Part shown: piece by piece, positions 1 to 9,449 of the stretch | Position numbering within the stretch: position 1 is the first letter of the stretch | Layout: the number at the start of each line of letters is the position of its first letter | Assembly: GCA_965602225.1 (NCBI GenBank) | Contig: CBFCYE010000020.1 | Coordinates: 1-50,763 of the forward strand | Direction of reading: 5' to 3' | DNA from: Tenderia sp965602225 | GTDB lineage: Bacteria; Pseudomonadota; Gammaproteobacteria; Tenderiales; Tenderiaceae | Length of the DNA: 50,763 bases | The notes under the pieces: generated by a model | Told to the model about the DNA's origin: nothing | Database searches by the model: none | The model's input: only the letters and a program-made list of their open reading frames with translations | Translations under genes and position numbers: made by a program

Positions 1-616
1 TGATGGCGCGACGCTTTTTGACCACTTCTTTTTCCAGTTTGAATTCTGGAATACCAAAGGTCAGCAGACCACCAATCTCAGGGTTACGATCATAGACAAC
101 GGGCTTAACGCCATTGCGAATCAGAATATCGGCACAACCCAGGCCAGCCGGGCCGGCACCGATGATGGCAACTTTTTTACCGGTGTCTTTTACGTGTGAC
201 AGGTCAGGACGCCAGCCCATATCAAAGGCGGTGTCGGAGATGTATTTCTCAACCGAACCAATGGTCACGGCACCAAAACCACCTTCGCCCAGGGTACAAG
301 CACCTTCACAAAGACGGTCTTGCGGACAGACACGACCACAGATTTCCGGCAGCGAATTGGTCTGATGTGACAACTCTGCCGCTTGTAAAATCTTGCCCTC
401 ACTAACCAGTTTCAACCAGTCAGGGATATAGTTGTGTACCGGACACTTCCATTCACAATAGGGATTACCGCAGGCCAGACAACGATCAGACTGTTCCGCC
501 GCCTGCTCCTGACCGAAGTCAGCATAAATCTCGCGATACTCTTTTTTACGCTCATCAGCCGCTTTCTTGGCCGGGTCGCGCCTATCGACCTGGATAAATT
601 GAAAATTGTTACCCAT
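1..616 (-). CDS. gltD: Glutamate synthase (NADPH) small subunit, C-terminal part cut by window edge
   Basis: GltD is the FAD/Fe-S subunit of glutamate synthase. It passes electrons from NADPH to GltB, which makes two glutamates from glutamine and 2-oxoglutarate in the cytoplasm. The visible 205 residues begin MGNNFQFIQVDRRDPAKKAA. They contain the N-terminal cysteine clusters for iron-sulfur binding (CLACGNPYCEWKCP and later CGRVCPQDRLCEGAC) and then the FAD-binding Rossmann motif IIGAGPAGLGCA. The gene lies 47 bases downstream of gltB on the same strand, so the two form a gltBD operon. The start ATG at 614-616 is preceded by a GGA-type ribosome site. The NADPH domain lies beyond the left edge. 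Identification is secure. Confidence 0.95.
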   Translation of the reverse strand, partial: MGNNFQFIQVDRRDPAKKAADERKKEYREIYADFGQEQAAEQSDRCLACGNPYCEWKCPVHNYIPDWLKLVSEGKILQAAELSHQTNSLPEICGRVCPQDRLCEGACTLGEGGFGAVTIGSVEKYISDTAFDMGWRPDLSHVKDTGKKVAIIGAGPAGLGCADILIRNGVKPVVYDRNPEIGGLLTFGIPEFKLEKEVVKKRRAI

Positions 617-663
617 AGTTTTTATCCATCTAATTCCGTGTAGTAATCCAGATGCGGGGGCCT

Positions 664-3600
664 TTAAGCCGCCACCCTCTGCAGATCTTCCAGCAGTGAC
701 TCAAGATCAGCCGCTTTCGGTTTCACCAACCAGAACTTAGCTACCGTATCAGCAAAGTTATCAAGCATGGCCTGACCACGAGCCGAACCGGTCTCTTCAA
801 CAAACGTTTCAATCACACCACGCAGGTGGTTACGATAAGCTTCAGTGGCCTCTGTGCCAACGCGGTGAATGTCGATCAACTCATGGTTGTACCTATCGAC
901 GAAGCTATTGTCTTCATCATAGATGTAGGCAAAGCCGCCGGTCATACCGGCACCAAAGTTAACACCGGTCTGGCCCAGCACGGTCAGGATACCGCCAGTC
1001 ATGTACTCGGCACCATGATCACCAATACCTTCGACCACGGCTTCGGCGCCGGAGTTACGCACACCGAAACGTTCACCAGCCAGACCCGACGCATACAGTT
1101 TGCCGCCGGTAGCACCGTAGAGACAGGTGTTACCGATGATGGTGGTTTCATGACTGGCAAAGACACTAGCCTTCGGCGGATAAATCACCAGCTTGCCGCC
1201 GGCCATGCCCTTACCGACATAGTCGTTGGCATCACCTTCAAGATACATTTCCAGGCCACCGGCATTCCAGACACCGAAGGACTGACCGGCTGAGCCTTTC
1301 AGGTTCAACTTGATCGGCGCGTCAGACATGCCATGGTTGCTATGCAGGGCGGCAATCTCACCCGAGAGACGGGCGCCGATAGAACGATCGGTATTGTGCA
1401 CTTCATAACTAAACTCACTACCGAACTTGTTCTCAATTGAGGACAAGGCATCTTTAACCATCTGCTCGGCCAGCTCACCCTTATCAAAAGGTTCGTTGCG
1501 AGCAGACTGACAGGTATGAGAACTATCATTGTCTCCACTGTACAAAAGCGGCGCCAGATCCAGGCGTTGCTGCTTGGCTGTTTCGCCATCCAGCTCTTGC
1601 AACAGGTCAACACGACCGACCAACTCTTCAAAACTACGCACACCCAAGCTAGCCATGATCTGGCGCGACTCTTCGGCAATAAAACCAAAGTAGTTCATCA
1701 CCGCTTCAACATTGCCGGTGTAGAAGTCACGCCGCAGGACATTGTCTTGCGTGGCAACACCGGTGGCACAGTTATTCAAATGACAGATTCGCAGATACTT
1801 ACAACCCATGGCAACCATCGGCCCGGTACCAAAACCAAAACTCTCAGCGCCAAAGATGGCAGCCTTGATTACATCCAGACCGGTCTTCAAACCGCCGTCT
1901 GTTTGCAGACGCACTTTGTCACGCAGGTTGTTGGCGCGCAGGGTTTGATGTGTTTCGGTCAGACCCAGCTCCCATGGACCACCACAATACTTCACCGAGG
2001 TGAGTGGCGATGCCGCCGTACCACCGTCGAAACCAGCGATGGTGATCAAGTCGGCATAGGCCTTGGCGACACCAGCCGCGATAGTGCCAACACCAGCCTC
2101 AGAAACCAACTTCACCGACACCAATGCCGCAGGGTTTACCTGTTTCAGGTCATAGATCAGCTGCGCCAAATCTTCGATCGAATAAATATCGTGATGTGGC
2201 GGTGGTGAAATCAGACCGACGCCGGGTTTGCAGTAACGCAACTCGGCAATCAGTTCATTGACCTTTTGACCCGGCAGCTGACCACCTTCACCGGGTTTGG
2301 CACCCTGAGCTACCTTGATCTGCAGCACTTCGGCACTGCGCAGGTAAGCGGGTGTAACGCCAAAACGACCAGAGGCAACCTGTTTGATCTTGGAACGTTT
2401 AATGGTGCCGTAACGCTTGGGATCTTCGCCGCCCTCACCCGAGTTGGATCGGGCGCCGAGTCTATTCATGGCCTCGGCAAGCGTCTCATGGGCTTCGGGT
2501 GACAAAGCACCGAGAGACATTGCTGCCGAGTCAAAACGCTTATAAATATTTTCCGCAGGCTCTACTTCGTCGATGGAGATGGCTTCTACATCGTCACGCA
2601 GCTTGAGCATATCGCGCAAAGACAGCGCATCGCGGTTGTTGATCAGGTCTGAGTGTTTCTGCCAATCGGCAAAATCACCAGTGCGCACTGCTGTTTGCAG
2701 GCTGCGAACCACATCAGGATTGTAGGCATGCTCTTCGCCACCATGGACGTATCTCAGCAGACCACCCTGACTGATGTTCTTGCGCGCATTCCAGGCTTCT
2801 TTTTGCAATTTGGCTTGATCAGCCTGCAGATTTTCAAAACCAGCACCTTGAATACGTGTTGTGGTGCCCTTGAAACACAGGTCAACAACTTCACGGTTCA
2901 GGCCCACAGCTTCGAACAACTGCGAACCACGATAAGATCCGACGGTGGAAATACCCATCTTTGACATGATCTTGTACAGACCTTTGCCGATACCCTTGCG
3001 ATAGTTAGACTCAACCTTGGCTGGCTCCAGACCTTCGATGGCACCGGTCTTAATCATGTCAAAGAGACATTCGTAGGCCAGGTATGGATAGACCGCTGTG
3101 GCGCCGTAACCAATCAGTACGGCAAAGGCGTGAGGGTCACGGGCGGTAGCTGTTTCAACCACGATGTTGGCATCACAACGTAGACCTTCAGCAATCAGGC
3201 GGTGGTGCACTGCACCCGTGGCCAAGGCCGCGTGGACCAACGGCACGTCCGCGCTAATGCCGCAATCAGTCAGGATGATTACAACCTTGCCGCCCTTAAC
3301 CGCTGCCACTGCTTCATCGCAGATGGCAATGATGGCGTCTTTCAGATCGCCTTCACGATTGAGATTGATAATGATATTGCCGTAGTCAGGATCGCTATCC
3401 ATGCCCAGCAATTGTGTGTATTTGGCGTGAGACAGTACCGGCGAGCTCACCAACAGACGCGAGGCGTGGTCAGCGGTCTCTTCAAACATGTTGCACTCGC
3501 GACCAAAGCAGGTCTCCAACGACATAACAATCGCTTCGCGAATCGGATCAATCGGCGGATTGGTAACCTGGGCAAATTGCTGGCGGAAATAGTCGTAAGG

Positions 3601-5109
3601 TGAACGCACCTGCTTCGACAATACTGCCAATGGGGTGTCGTCACCCATGGAGCCAACCGCTTCCTGGCCGGCCTCGGCCAGAGCACGCAACACCTGATCA
3701 CGCTCTTCGAAGCTAGCCTGAAACTGCTTTTCGTAAACTTTCAGTTCATCAGCATCGAGATTCTCGCTGCAATCACCATGCTCGCCCTCAAGCGAAGATT
3801 CGAGACGTTTGGAATTAGCCGTCATCCACTCTTTGTAAGGCTGGCGCCCCTTGAGCATATTATCGACATCTTCGGGCAACAACAGCTTACCGGTATCCGT
3901 ATCCACCGCCATCATCTGGCCAGGTTTGAGACGACCCTTGGCGATAACATCTTCAGGCTTGTAACCGTAAACGCCAATCTCGGAAGCCACGGTGATGTGT
4001 CTATCTTTGGTGATGACGTAACGGGCTGGACGTAGGCCATTGCGATCTAGCGTACAAGCCGCATAACGACCATCGGTCAAAACGATACCGGCCGGACCAT
4101 CCCAGGACTCCATGTGCATGGAACTATATTCATAGAAGGCGCGCAGATCTGGGTCCATGTTATCGATGTTCTGCCAGGCCGGCGGCACCAGCAGACGCAT
4201 GGCGCGGAAGATATCCATGCCACCCGCCAACAGTGCCTCGAGCATGTTGTCCATGCTGTTGGAGTCAGAACCGCTCATGCTTACTAGCGGACGGATATCA
4301 TCCATCGGCAATAATGGCGTTTCGAATTTATGGCCACGGGCTACCGACCAAAAACGATTACCCTGGACCGTATTGATCTCACCGTTATGAGCCAGGTAGC
4401 GGAATGGCTGAGCCAGACGCCATTGCGGCCAGGTGTTGGTAGAGAAACGTTGATGGAATACAGCGGTAGCCGATTCCAACGTAGCGTCGTTCAAATCCTT
4501 GTAAAACACCGGCAGGTTGGCCGGCATGACCAGACCCTTGAACGAGATTACCCGTGACGACAGGCTCGGTACGTAAAAGAAATCATCATTGGCCTCAAGC
4601 GCCTTTTCGGCACGACGACGGGCAATATAGAGATGGCGCTCGAAGGCTGCCTCATCCATTCCCGCTGGGGCGCTGACGAAGACCTGTTCGATCTGCGGCA
4701 GACTCTTAAACGACTCGTCACCACAGGCCGAAGCATCAACCGGCACAACGCGCCAGCCAGCCACAACCAGGCCTTCCTGGGTCAGCTCAGCATCCAGCTG
4801 TTTGCGCGCAGCCGCAGCCAGACTGTCATCCTGATTAAGGAAGACCATGCCGACGGCATACAGCTCGGACAGACTGAAACCCTGTTCAGCGGCAGCCGCA
4901 CGCAAAAAGCCATCCGGCTTGCGCAGCAACAGGCCGCAGCCATCGCCAGACTTGCCGTCAGCAGCAACTGCGCCACGATGCGTTAAACATGCAAGCGCAT
5001 CAATAGCGGTCTGCACCAGCCAGTGACTGGGCTTACCATCCATTTGCGCGATGAGTCCAAACCCGCAGTTATCTTTTTCAAACTCGGGGCGGTATAAACC
5101 TTTTTCCAT
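664..5109 (-). CDS. gltB: Glutamate synthase (NADPH) large subunit
   Basis: GltB hydrolyses glutamine and adds the released ammonia to 2-oxoglutarate on FMN. The chosen start gives 1481 residues, close to the usual alpha-subunit length. The open frame extends 42 codons upstream to 5235, but the family begins just before the processed N-terminus. From ATG 5109 the protein reads MEKGLYRPEFEKDN-CGFG, so Cys15 is the expected N-terminal nucleophile exposed after a 14-residue propeptide is removed. Order of domains: class II glutamine amidotransferase, central domain, FMN-binding synthase domain with a cysteine motif (CHLNNCATGVATQ) for the 3Fe-4S cluster, and a C-terminal GXGXG beta-helix. It is the first gene of the gltBD operon. 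The 176-base gap to the damX-like gene should hold its promoter; I see no clear operator there. Confidence 0.96.
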   Translation of the reverse strand: MEKGLYRPEFEKDNCGFGLIAQMDGKPSHWLVQTAIDALACLTHRGAVAADGKSGDGCGLLLRKPDGFLRAAAAEQGFSLSELYAVGMVFLNQDDSLAAAARKQLDAELTQEGLVVAGWRVVPVDASACGDESFKSLPQIEQVFVSAPAGMDEAAFERHLYIARRRAEKALEANDDFFYVPSLSSRVISFKGLVMPANLPVFYKDLNDATLESATAVFHQRFSTNTWPQWRLAQPFRYLAHNGEINTVQGNRFWSVARGHKFETPLLPMDDIRPLVSMSGSDSNSMDNMLEALLAGGMDIFRAMRLLVPPAWQNIDNMDPDLRAFYEYSSMHMESWDGPAGIVLTDGRYAACTLDRNGLRPARYVITKDRHITVASEIGVYGYKPEDVIAKGRLKPGQMMAVDTDTGKLLLPEDVDNMLKGRQPYKEWMTANSKRLESSLEGEHGDCSENLDADELKVYEKQFQASFEERDQVLRALAEAGQEAVGSMGDDTPLAVLSKQVRSPYDYFRQQFAQVTNPPIDPIREAIVMSLETCFGRECNMFEETADHASRLLVSSPVLSHAKYTQLLGMDSDPDYGNIIINLNREGDLKDAIIAICDEAVAAVKGGKVVIILTDCGISADVPLVHAALATGAVHHRLIAEGLRCDANIVVETATARDPHAFAVLIGYGATAVYPYLAYECLFDMIKTGAIEGLEPAKVESNYRKGIGKGLYKIMSKMGISTVGSYRGSQLFEAVGLNREVVDLCFKGTTTRIQGAGFENLQADQAKLQKEAWNARKNISQGGLLRYVHGGEEHAYNPDVVRSLQTAVRTGDFADWQKHSDLINNRDALSLRDMLKLRDDVEAISIDEVEPAENIYKRFDSAAMSLGALSPEAHETLAEAMNRLGARSNSGEGGEDPKRYGTIKRSKIKQVASGRFGVTPAYLRSAEVLQIKVAQGAKPGEGGQLPGQKVNELIAELRYCKPGVGLISPPPHHDIYSIEDLAQLIYDLKQVNPAALVSVKLVSEAGVGTIAAGVAKAYADLITIAGFDGGTAASPLTSVKYCGGPWELGLTETHQTLRANNLRDKVRLQTDGGLKTGLDVIKAAIFGAESFGFGTGPMVAMGCKYLRICHLNNCATGVATQDNVLRRDFYTGNVEAVMNYFGFIAEESRQIMASLGVRSFEELVGRVDLLQELDGETAKQQRLDLAPLLYSGDNDSSHTCQSARNEPFDKGELAEQMVKDALSSIENKFGSEFSYEVHNTDRSIGARLSGEIAALHSNHGMSDAPIKLNLKGSAGQSFGVWNAGGLEMYLEGDANDYVGKGMAGGKLVIYPPKASVFASHETTIIGNTCLYGATGGKLYASGLAGERFGVRNSGAEAVVEGIGDHGAEYMTGGILTVLGQTGVNFGAGMTGGFAYIYDEDNSFVDRYNHELIDIHRVGTEATEAYRNHLRGVIETFVEETGSARGQAMLDNFADTVAKFWLVKPKAADLESLLEDLQRVAA

Positions 5110-5285
5110 AAGCAAAACGAATAACCGGTTGATTGTTATTAAGTCATTTGCGTGCGCAGGCATCAACCTGCAAAAGCAGCGCAAAAGGGGACAGGAGTAT
5201 ACAATCAGAGACGACCTGACGCAATCCCAGACCACATAAGCCCCTGCATAACCGCAGGGATATCAATGCAATAGCTTAGCTAAAG

Positions 5286-6842
5286 CTACTTTGACTGCAG
5301 GTCTTTTCGGGCATCAGCAAAACTGCGAATCCACGGCTGGCCCACACCCCATGACTTAGGCAAGGCCTTGGCCGCCTTATCGGCCTCGGCCCGACTGGCA
5401 TAACTGCCATAGACCAGCACCGTTAGCAGCTTGCCACGACGGGAGATTGGATAGACTGCGCTTTGATCGGCAATCTTGTGCCGCTTCACAAACCGCAGCA
5501 CCTTGGCTTTGTCCACCAGCGCCATCATCTGCATCGTGTAATGGCTGCCCGGCTGAGCCATCAACCACACCAGCTCGGCTGGCACTACTGGCTCAACCTT
5601 AGCCGGCGGCACTGGTTTTGGTTCTGGCTGAGACGCAACCTGGGGTTCAGGTTTAACCGAGACCTCTGCCTCCTCATCAGCATCACCTTTGACCGCAGGC
5701 TCTTCCTCAAGCGCAACAGTCTCAGGCTCCAGACTGGCATCGACCACCGGCAGGTCGTCAACAATCAACTCAACCTCTTCGTGCAATATTGGCACTGGCT
5801 TGCCCTCGGCATCTTCCAGACCGGCCACAACCGGGGTCTGCTGCAACACCGCATCAATCGCCTTCAAGGCCCGCGCATCTGCCGTATCAATCGCTTCTGG
5901 CGAATCAGACTCATCACTTGCTGTCTGCACCTGCCCTGCAGGCACAACAAACACCTGATTTATTTCATCCTGATAATAAAGCACGCCACCGACCACAAAA
6001 GCAGCCAAAACTATCGCCACCAGCTTCAGCGGCGAACGGCGGCTATCTGTCGACACGCCACTCTTAGCCTTTTTCGTCAACAGACCGTGAGCCAAGGCAT
6101 TGACCTCTTCAGGCATGCCACCGCTCTTGCGGTGAATATCAGCCACCAACTCGGGCGACAACAGCTCATTAAGCTGTGGCACTGTGGCAGACATACGGTG
6201 GCGCAGATAACCGTCTACTTCTTTCTGACTAAACGGCTCCAACGTCAAGGTATAGGCCAGACTCTCTTTGAGCAGGGCAAAGCGATCCAGCTTGTTGGCC
6301 TGATCCTTACGCATACTCATAATCAGACTAACGCTGTTATCGGTGCGTTCATCACGGAGAATTTTTTCTGCCAGCAATATCACATCATCTGTCAGCAGGT
6401 GGGCATCATCGACAATGATCATGGCTCGTCGACCACTGCGCCCAAGTGCTTGCAGGTAGCGATCAAGCTCCCACAACAAATCCGAAGTGGATTCAAAATC
6501 ACTCAGATCATGATCAAAACCCTGCCCAACCTGACGCAGAAATGACTCGCCATCCATCACAGCCGTTGCGGTGACAAAACTGATTCGCCAGGTTGTTGCC
6601 GCACGCTCAACAAAGGCCTTTAGCAATGATGTGCGCCCAACCGCTGGCTCGCCTAGCAACAACAACACCTCGCTGTAGGGAGCGAGATGCAACAACTTAT
6701 TTAGATTTAGCTTGCGTGACTCTTCGATATAGATAGTCTTTGGATCACTATCCAGCGACAATTCCAGCGACGGATCTTCAACGCCAAACAGGCCAGAAAA
6801 GCGTTCGCTTAATTTTGGTGTGATGTGCTGATTTTCGGCCAT
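5286..6842 (-). CDS. damX: DamX-like protein: AAA-type ATPase, one membrane segment, C-terminal SPOR domain
   Basis: DamX-type proteins sit in the inner membrane and bind denuded septal peptidoglycan through a SPOR domain during division. This 518-residue protein has an N-terminal cytoplasmic ATPase resembling ExeA/GspA-type AAA proteins, with Walker A GEPAVGRTS at about 64-72 and Walker B AMIIVDDAH at about 140-148. A single membrane span covers about 272-290. A long Pro/Glu/Val-rich linker follows, then a SPOR domain from about 430 to the end (HYTMQMMAL and GSYASRAEADKAAKALP). It lies downstream of aroB, as in enteric aroK-aroB-damX operons, but is separated from it here by dgt and a WGR gene. 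No Shine-Dalgarno is obvious before the ATG. The ATPase and SPOR architecture is clear; the exact division role is inferred. Confidence 0.88.
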   Translation of the reverse strand: MAENQHITPKLSERFSGLFGVEDPSLELSLDSDPKTIYIEESRKLNLNKLLHLAPYSEVLLLLGEPAVGRTSLLKAFVERAATTWRISFVTATAVMDGESFLRQVGQGFDHDLSDFESTSDLLWELDRYLQALGRSGRRAMIIVDDAHLLTDDVILLAEKILRDERTDNSVSLIMSMRKDQANKLDRFALLKESLAYTLTLEPFSQKEVDGYLRHRMSATVPQLNELLSPELVADIHRKSGGMPEEVNALAHGLLTKKAKSGVSTDSRRSPLKLVAIVLAAFVVGGVLYYQDEINQVFVVPAGQVQTASDESDSPEAIDTADARALKAIDAVLQQTPVVAGLEDAEGKPVPILHEEVELIVDDLPVVDASLEPETVALEEEPAVKGDADEEAEVSVKPEPQVASQPEPKPVPPAKVEPVVPAELVWLMAQPGSHYTMQMMALVDKAKVLRFVKRHKIADQSAVYPISRRGKLLTVLVYGSYASRAEADKAAKALPKSWGVGQPWIRSFADARKDLQSK

Positions 6843-6905
6843 AGGGGGAGACTGATTTCAATCCGAGCATTGTGGCAAAACTAAAGTGAAAACAAAAGCA
6901 ATTAA

Positions 6906-7163
6906 TCAAGCCTTGATATTACGCTGAGCTTCCATAAAAACAATCTGATAGCCACGTTTGCTCTGCGCATCGCGACTTTTTATCAATGCATTTTCAGCAT
7001 TTTCATAATCCGGATAGTGCTCACGCTTGAGACGACCACTACTGCCCTGAAAGCCCGACTCTTTTACCAGACTCCAGCCGTCAATTAGATCGGGCTGCAA
7101 AAACAGGTGATAGAAGCGCGGCGGCTTGCCCTCTGTTGCCGGTAACTGCATATAGATTCGCAT
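6906..7163 (-). CDS. Small WGR-domain protein
   Basis: A short protein of 85 residues that is almost entirely one WGR domain: GWSLVKESGFQGSSGR carries the Trp-x-Leu-Val and Gly-Ser-x-Gly-Arg signature, and a hydrophobic C-terminal strand (GYQIVFME) completes the fold. In larger proteins (PARPs, some bacterial regulators) WGR domains bind nucleic acid or act as partner domains. The function of such stand-alone copies is not established. A TTG one codon upstream would add a residue, but the ATG at 7161-7163 has a GAGAAA-like ribosome site and is preferred. It starts 10 bases past the dgt stop codon, so the two are surely co-transcribed. The pairing with a dNTPase hints at a nucleotide or DNA-related job, which is inference only. 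Confidence 0.8.
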   Translation of the reverse strand: MRIYMQLPATEGKPPRFYHLFLQPDLIDGWSLVKESGFQGSSGRLKREHYPDYENAENALIKSRDAQSKRGYQIVFMEAQRNIKA

Positions 7164-7173
7164 CAAGGGTTTC

Positions 7174-8337
7174 TCAGGTTAACGCCGATGGATCGAAAAT
7201 TCGATCGTGCTCAACAATGGCGTAACGATCCGTCATCCCGGCAACGTAATCCGCAATAGCGCGGGCACGCCCTTCCTCACCCAGACTCGACTCCATCAAC
7301 TGGCATTTTTCTAACTGTTCTGGCGGCAACATCTTTGCCTCTGTCATAAATGCATCAAACAGATTTCTTATCACCCGTCCGGCCTTGTTGCTCATACGCT
7401 GAACCCGATAGTGCTGATATAGCTGTTTGCGTAAGAACTGCTTTAGCTGCAAATTCTGTTCGCGCATTTCTGCACTAAAACAGACTATCGGCTCAACCAG
7501 GGCACGAACATCACTAATCGAACCAGGTTTATGCTGCGCCAGATTCAGCCGAGTATTATTAACCAGATCAGAAACCTGCTCATTAATCATGCGACGAATG
7601 ATCTCATGTACCAAACGTCTACCATTAAGATCGGGATAACTCGCTTTAACCACATCATATTGATCCCGGAACAAACCAATTTCACACAACTGCTCAACAC
7701 TGATCAGGCCGGCACGCAGGCCATCATCAACATCATGATTATTGTAGGCAATCTCATCGGCCAGATTGGCCAGCTGTGCTTCCAGGCCTGGCTGAGATTT
7801 TTGCAGAAAGCGTTGACCCAGCTCATCCAACTGCCGCGCCTTATCCAGGTTGCAATGTTTTAAAATACCTTCCCGGGTTTCGAAGCTAAGATTCAAACCG
7901 TTGAAATCCGCGTATTTTTCTTCCAGTTCGTCAACAACACGCAGTGACTGCAGATTATGCTCAAAGCCACCATAGTCGCGCATACACTCATTCAAAACAT
8001 CCTGGCCGGCGTGACCAAACGGTGTATGGCCAAGGTCATGCGCCAGGGCAATGGCCTCGGTCAGATCTTCATTTAGCTGCAGGGCGCGGGCAATGGAACG
8101 GCCAATCTGCGCTACTTCTATCGAGTGCGTCAGGCGTGTACGAAACATATCACCTTCGTGATTCACAAAAACCTGGGTTTTATATTCCAGGCGACGGAAC
8201 GCCGCTGAATGAACTATGCGATCCCGGTCACGCTGATATTCACTCCTGAATTGCGGCCCGGGCTCCGCAAACACTCGGCCACGCGAATCCTGCGGCTGCG
8301 CAGCATAGTTAGCCAAATGACTATCGCTATCTACCAT
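7174..8337 (-). CDS. dgt: Deoxyguanosinetriphosphate triphosphohydrolase-like HD protein
   Basis: An HD-superfamily dNTPase that hydrolyses dGTP (or other dNTPs) to the nucleoside and tripolyphosphate, affecting dNTP pools and sometimes phage resistance. The 387-residue protein carries the metal-binding His residues in order: H71 in RLTHSIEVAQIGRSIAR, the HD pair H100-D101 in ALAHDLGHTPFGHAG, and a later Asp in EIAYNNHDVDDGL. N-terminal SEYQRDRDRIVHSAAFRRL is typical of the type 2 dGTPase-like family (under 400 residues), which is shorter than E. coli Dgt. It lies between aroB and the WGR gene, all on the same strand with small gaps. The family call is firm; substrate preference cannot be read from sequence. 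Confidence 0.93.
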   Translation of the reverse strand: MVDSDSHLANYAAQPQDSRGRVFAEPGPQFRSEYQRDRDRIVHSAAFRRLEYKTQVFVNHEGDMFRTRLTHSIEVAQIGRSIARALQLNEDLTEAIALAHDLGHTPFGHAGQDVLNECMRDYGGFEHNLQSLRVVDELEEKYADFNGLNLSFETREGILKHCNLDKARQLDELGQRFLQKSQPGLEAQLANLADEIAYNNHDVDDGLRAGLISVEQLCEIGLFRDQYDVVKASYPDLNGRRLVHEIIRRMINEQVSDLVNNTRLNLAQHKPGSISDVRALVEPIVCFSAEMREQNLQLKQFLRKQLYQHYRVQRMSNKAGRVIRNLFDAFMTEAKMLPPEQLEKCQLMESSLGEEGRARAIADYVAGMTDRYAIVEHDRIFDPSALT

Positions 8338-8362
8338 CCTTGCCTCTTTTCTCTATTGCTTA

Positions 8363-9439
8363 TCAGGCCTGACACTGTTGCAGCGTCTGATCCAGCAACG
8401 CAGCATCGAAATCATCCGTTACCACGGCCTTGCCGATGGACTTTAGCAAGACCAGTCGAACTCGACCATCCTGTACCTTCTTGTCCACAGCCATCAAGTC
8501 CTTCATTTTTTCAATACTGATTAGCGGACCTTTTACCGGCAGCTTGGCGCGGACTAAAAGTTTTTCTACTCGCGCCACATCGGCTTTGCTTATCCAACCA
8601 AGCCGAGCCGATAGGTCTGCCGCCATATACATGCCTGCCGCCACCGCCTCACCATGCAACCACTCGCCATAACCCATGGCTGTTTCGATAACATGACCAA
8701 AGGTGTGACCCAGATTCAACAAGGCTCGCTGGCCATGCTCATGCTCATCGGCAGCCACCAGTTCGGCCTTATTAACGCACGAACGCTCAATTGCATAGAC
8801 CAAAGCATCTGTATTACGAGCAACCAGCGCCTCCATATTTTCTTCCAGCCAAAGCAGAAACTCTTCGTCCCGAATCAGACCATATTTAATGATCTCGGCA
8901 ATTCCGGCGCTGAGCTGGCGATCATCCAGGGTACTGAGCACAGCAGTATCTGCAATCACACACCTTGGCTGATAAAAGGCACCAATCATGTTTTTGCCAG
9001 CGGGATGATTTACTGCTGTCTTTCCACCTACGGATGAATCGACTTGCGCCAACAGTGTCGTCGGAACTTGAACAAAGGGAATACCACGCTGATAGCAGGC
9101 GGCGGCAAAACCAGCCATGTCACCAATTACGCCGCCACCCAGGGCAACAATGGTCGTCTGCCGACTCATGCGTTTTTCAAGCAGGGCAGTAAAGACATTA
9201 TTCAACTGCTCCAGAGTTTTATATTTTTCACCATCCGGCAAGATGACATGCTCAGCCCGACACCCCTCTAATGAAGCCATTAGCTGCTGCATATATAGCG
9301 GCGCGACAGTTTCATTACTGACAACCAGCACTTCTTTTCCAGTCAGGTGCTGCTGTATCAACGCTGCCTGACCAAGCAAATTACTGCCAATATATATGGG
9401 ATAACTTCTATCGCCCAAGGCAACATCAAGGGTAATCAT
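8363..9439 (-). CDS. aroB: 3-Dehydroquinate synthase
   Basis: AroB cyclises DAHP to 3-dehydroquinate, the second step of the shikimate pathway, using NAD and a divalent metal. The 358-residue protein starts MITLDVALGDRSYPIYIG. A longer frame reaching 9475 would run into aroK, and family alignment plus an AGGCAG ribosome site support ATG 9437-9439. Visible hallmarks are the NAD-binding loop ALGGGVIGDMAGFAAACYQRG, PTTLLAQVDSSVGGKTAVNH, and metal ligands in LNLGHTFGHVIET and WLHGEAVAAGM. It sits 10 bases after the aroK stop codon, forming the common aroKB pair with the next step but three of the same pathway. Confidence 0.97.
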   Translation of the reverse strand: MITLDVALGDRSYPIYIGSNLLGQAALIQQHLTGKEVLVVSNETVAPLYMQQLMASLEGCRAEHVILPDGEKYKTLEQLNNVFTALLEKRMSRQTTIVALGGGVIGDMAGFAAACYQRGIPFVQVPTTLLAQVDSSVGGKTAVNHPAGKNMIGAFYQPRCVIADTAVLSTLDDRQLSAGIAEIIKYGLIRDEEFLLWLEENMEALVARNTDALVYAIERSCVNKAELVAADEHEHGQRALLNLGHTFGHVIETAMGYGEWLHGEAVAAGMYMAADLSARLGWISKADVARVEKLLVRAKLPVKGPLISIEKMKDLMAVDKKVQDGRVRLVLLKSIGKAVVTDDFDAALLDQTLQQCQA

Positions 9440-9449
9440 CTGCCTGCTC

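Noticed and set aside
1516..2208. Plus-strand open frame of 230 codons opposite gltB
   Set aside because: Lies inside gltB, with no ribosome site and no recognisable domain.
5240..5290. Hairpins CCCTGC/GCAGGG and TAGCTT/AAGCTA in the gap between gltB and the damX-like gene
   Set aside because: They lack a T tract on either strand and no known regulator site matched; not enough to call a feature.
5463..6545. A long plus-strand open frame (360 codons) opposite the damX-like gene
   Set aside because: Its translation is rich in His, Arg, Leu and Trp with no domain, and it is the complement of a clearly coding frame. It is a shadow of the minus-strand gene.
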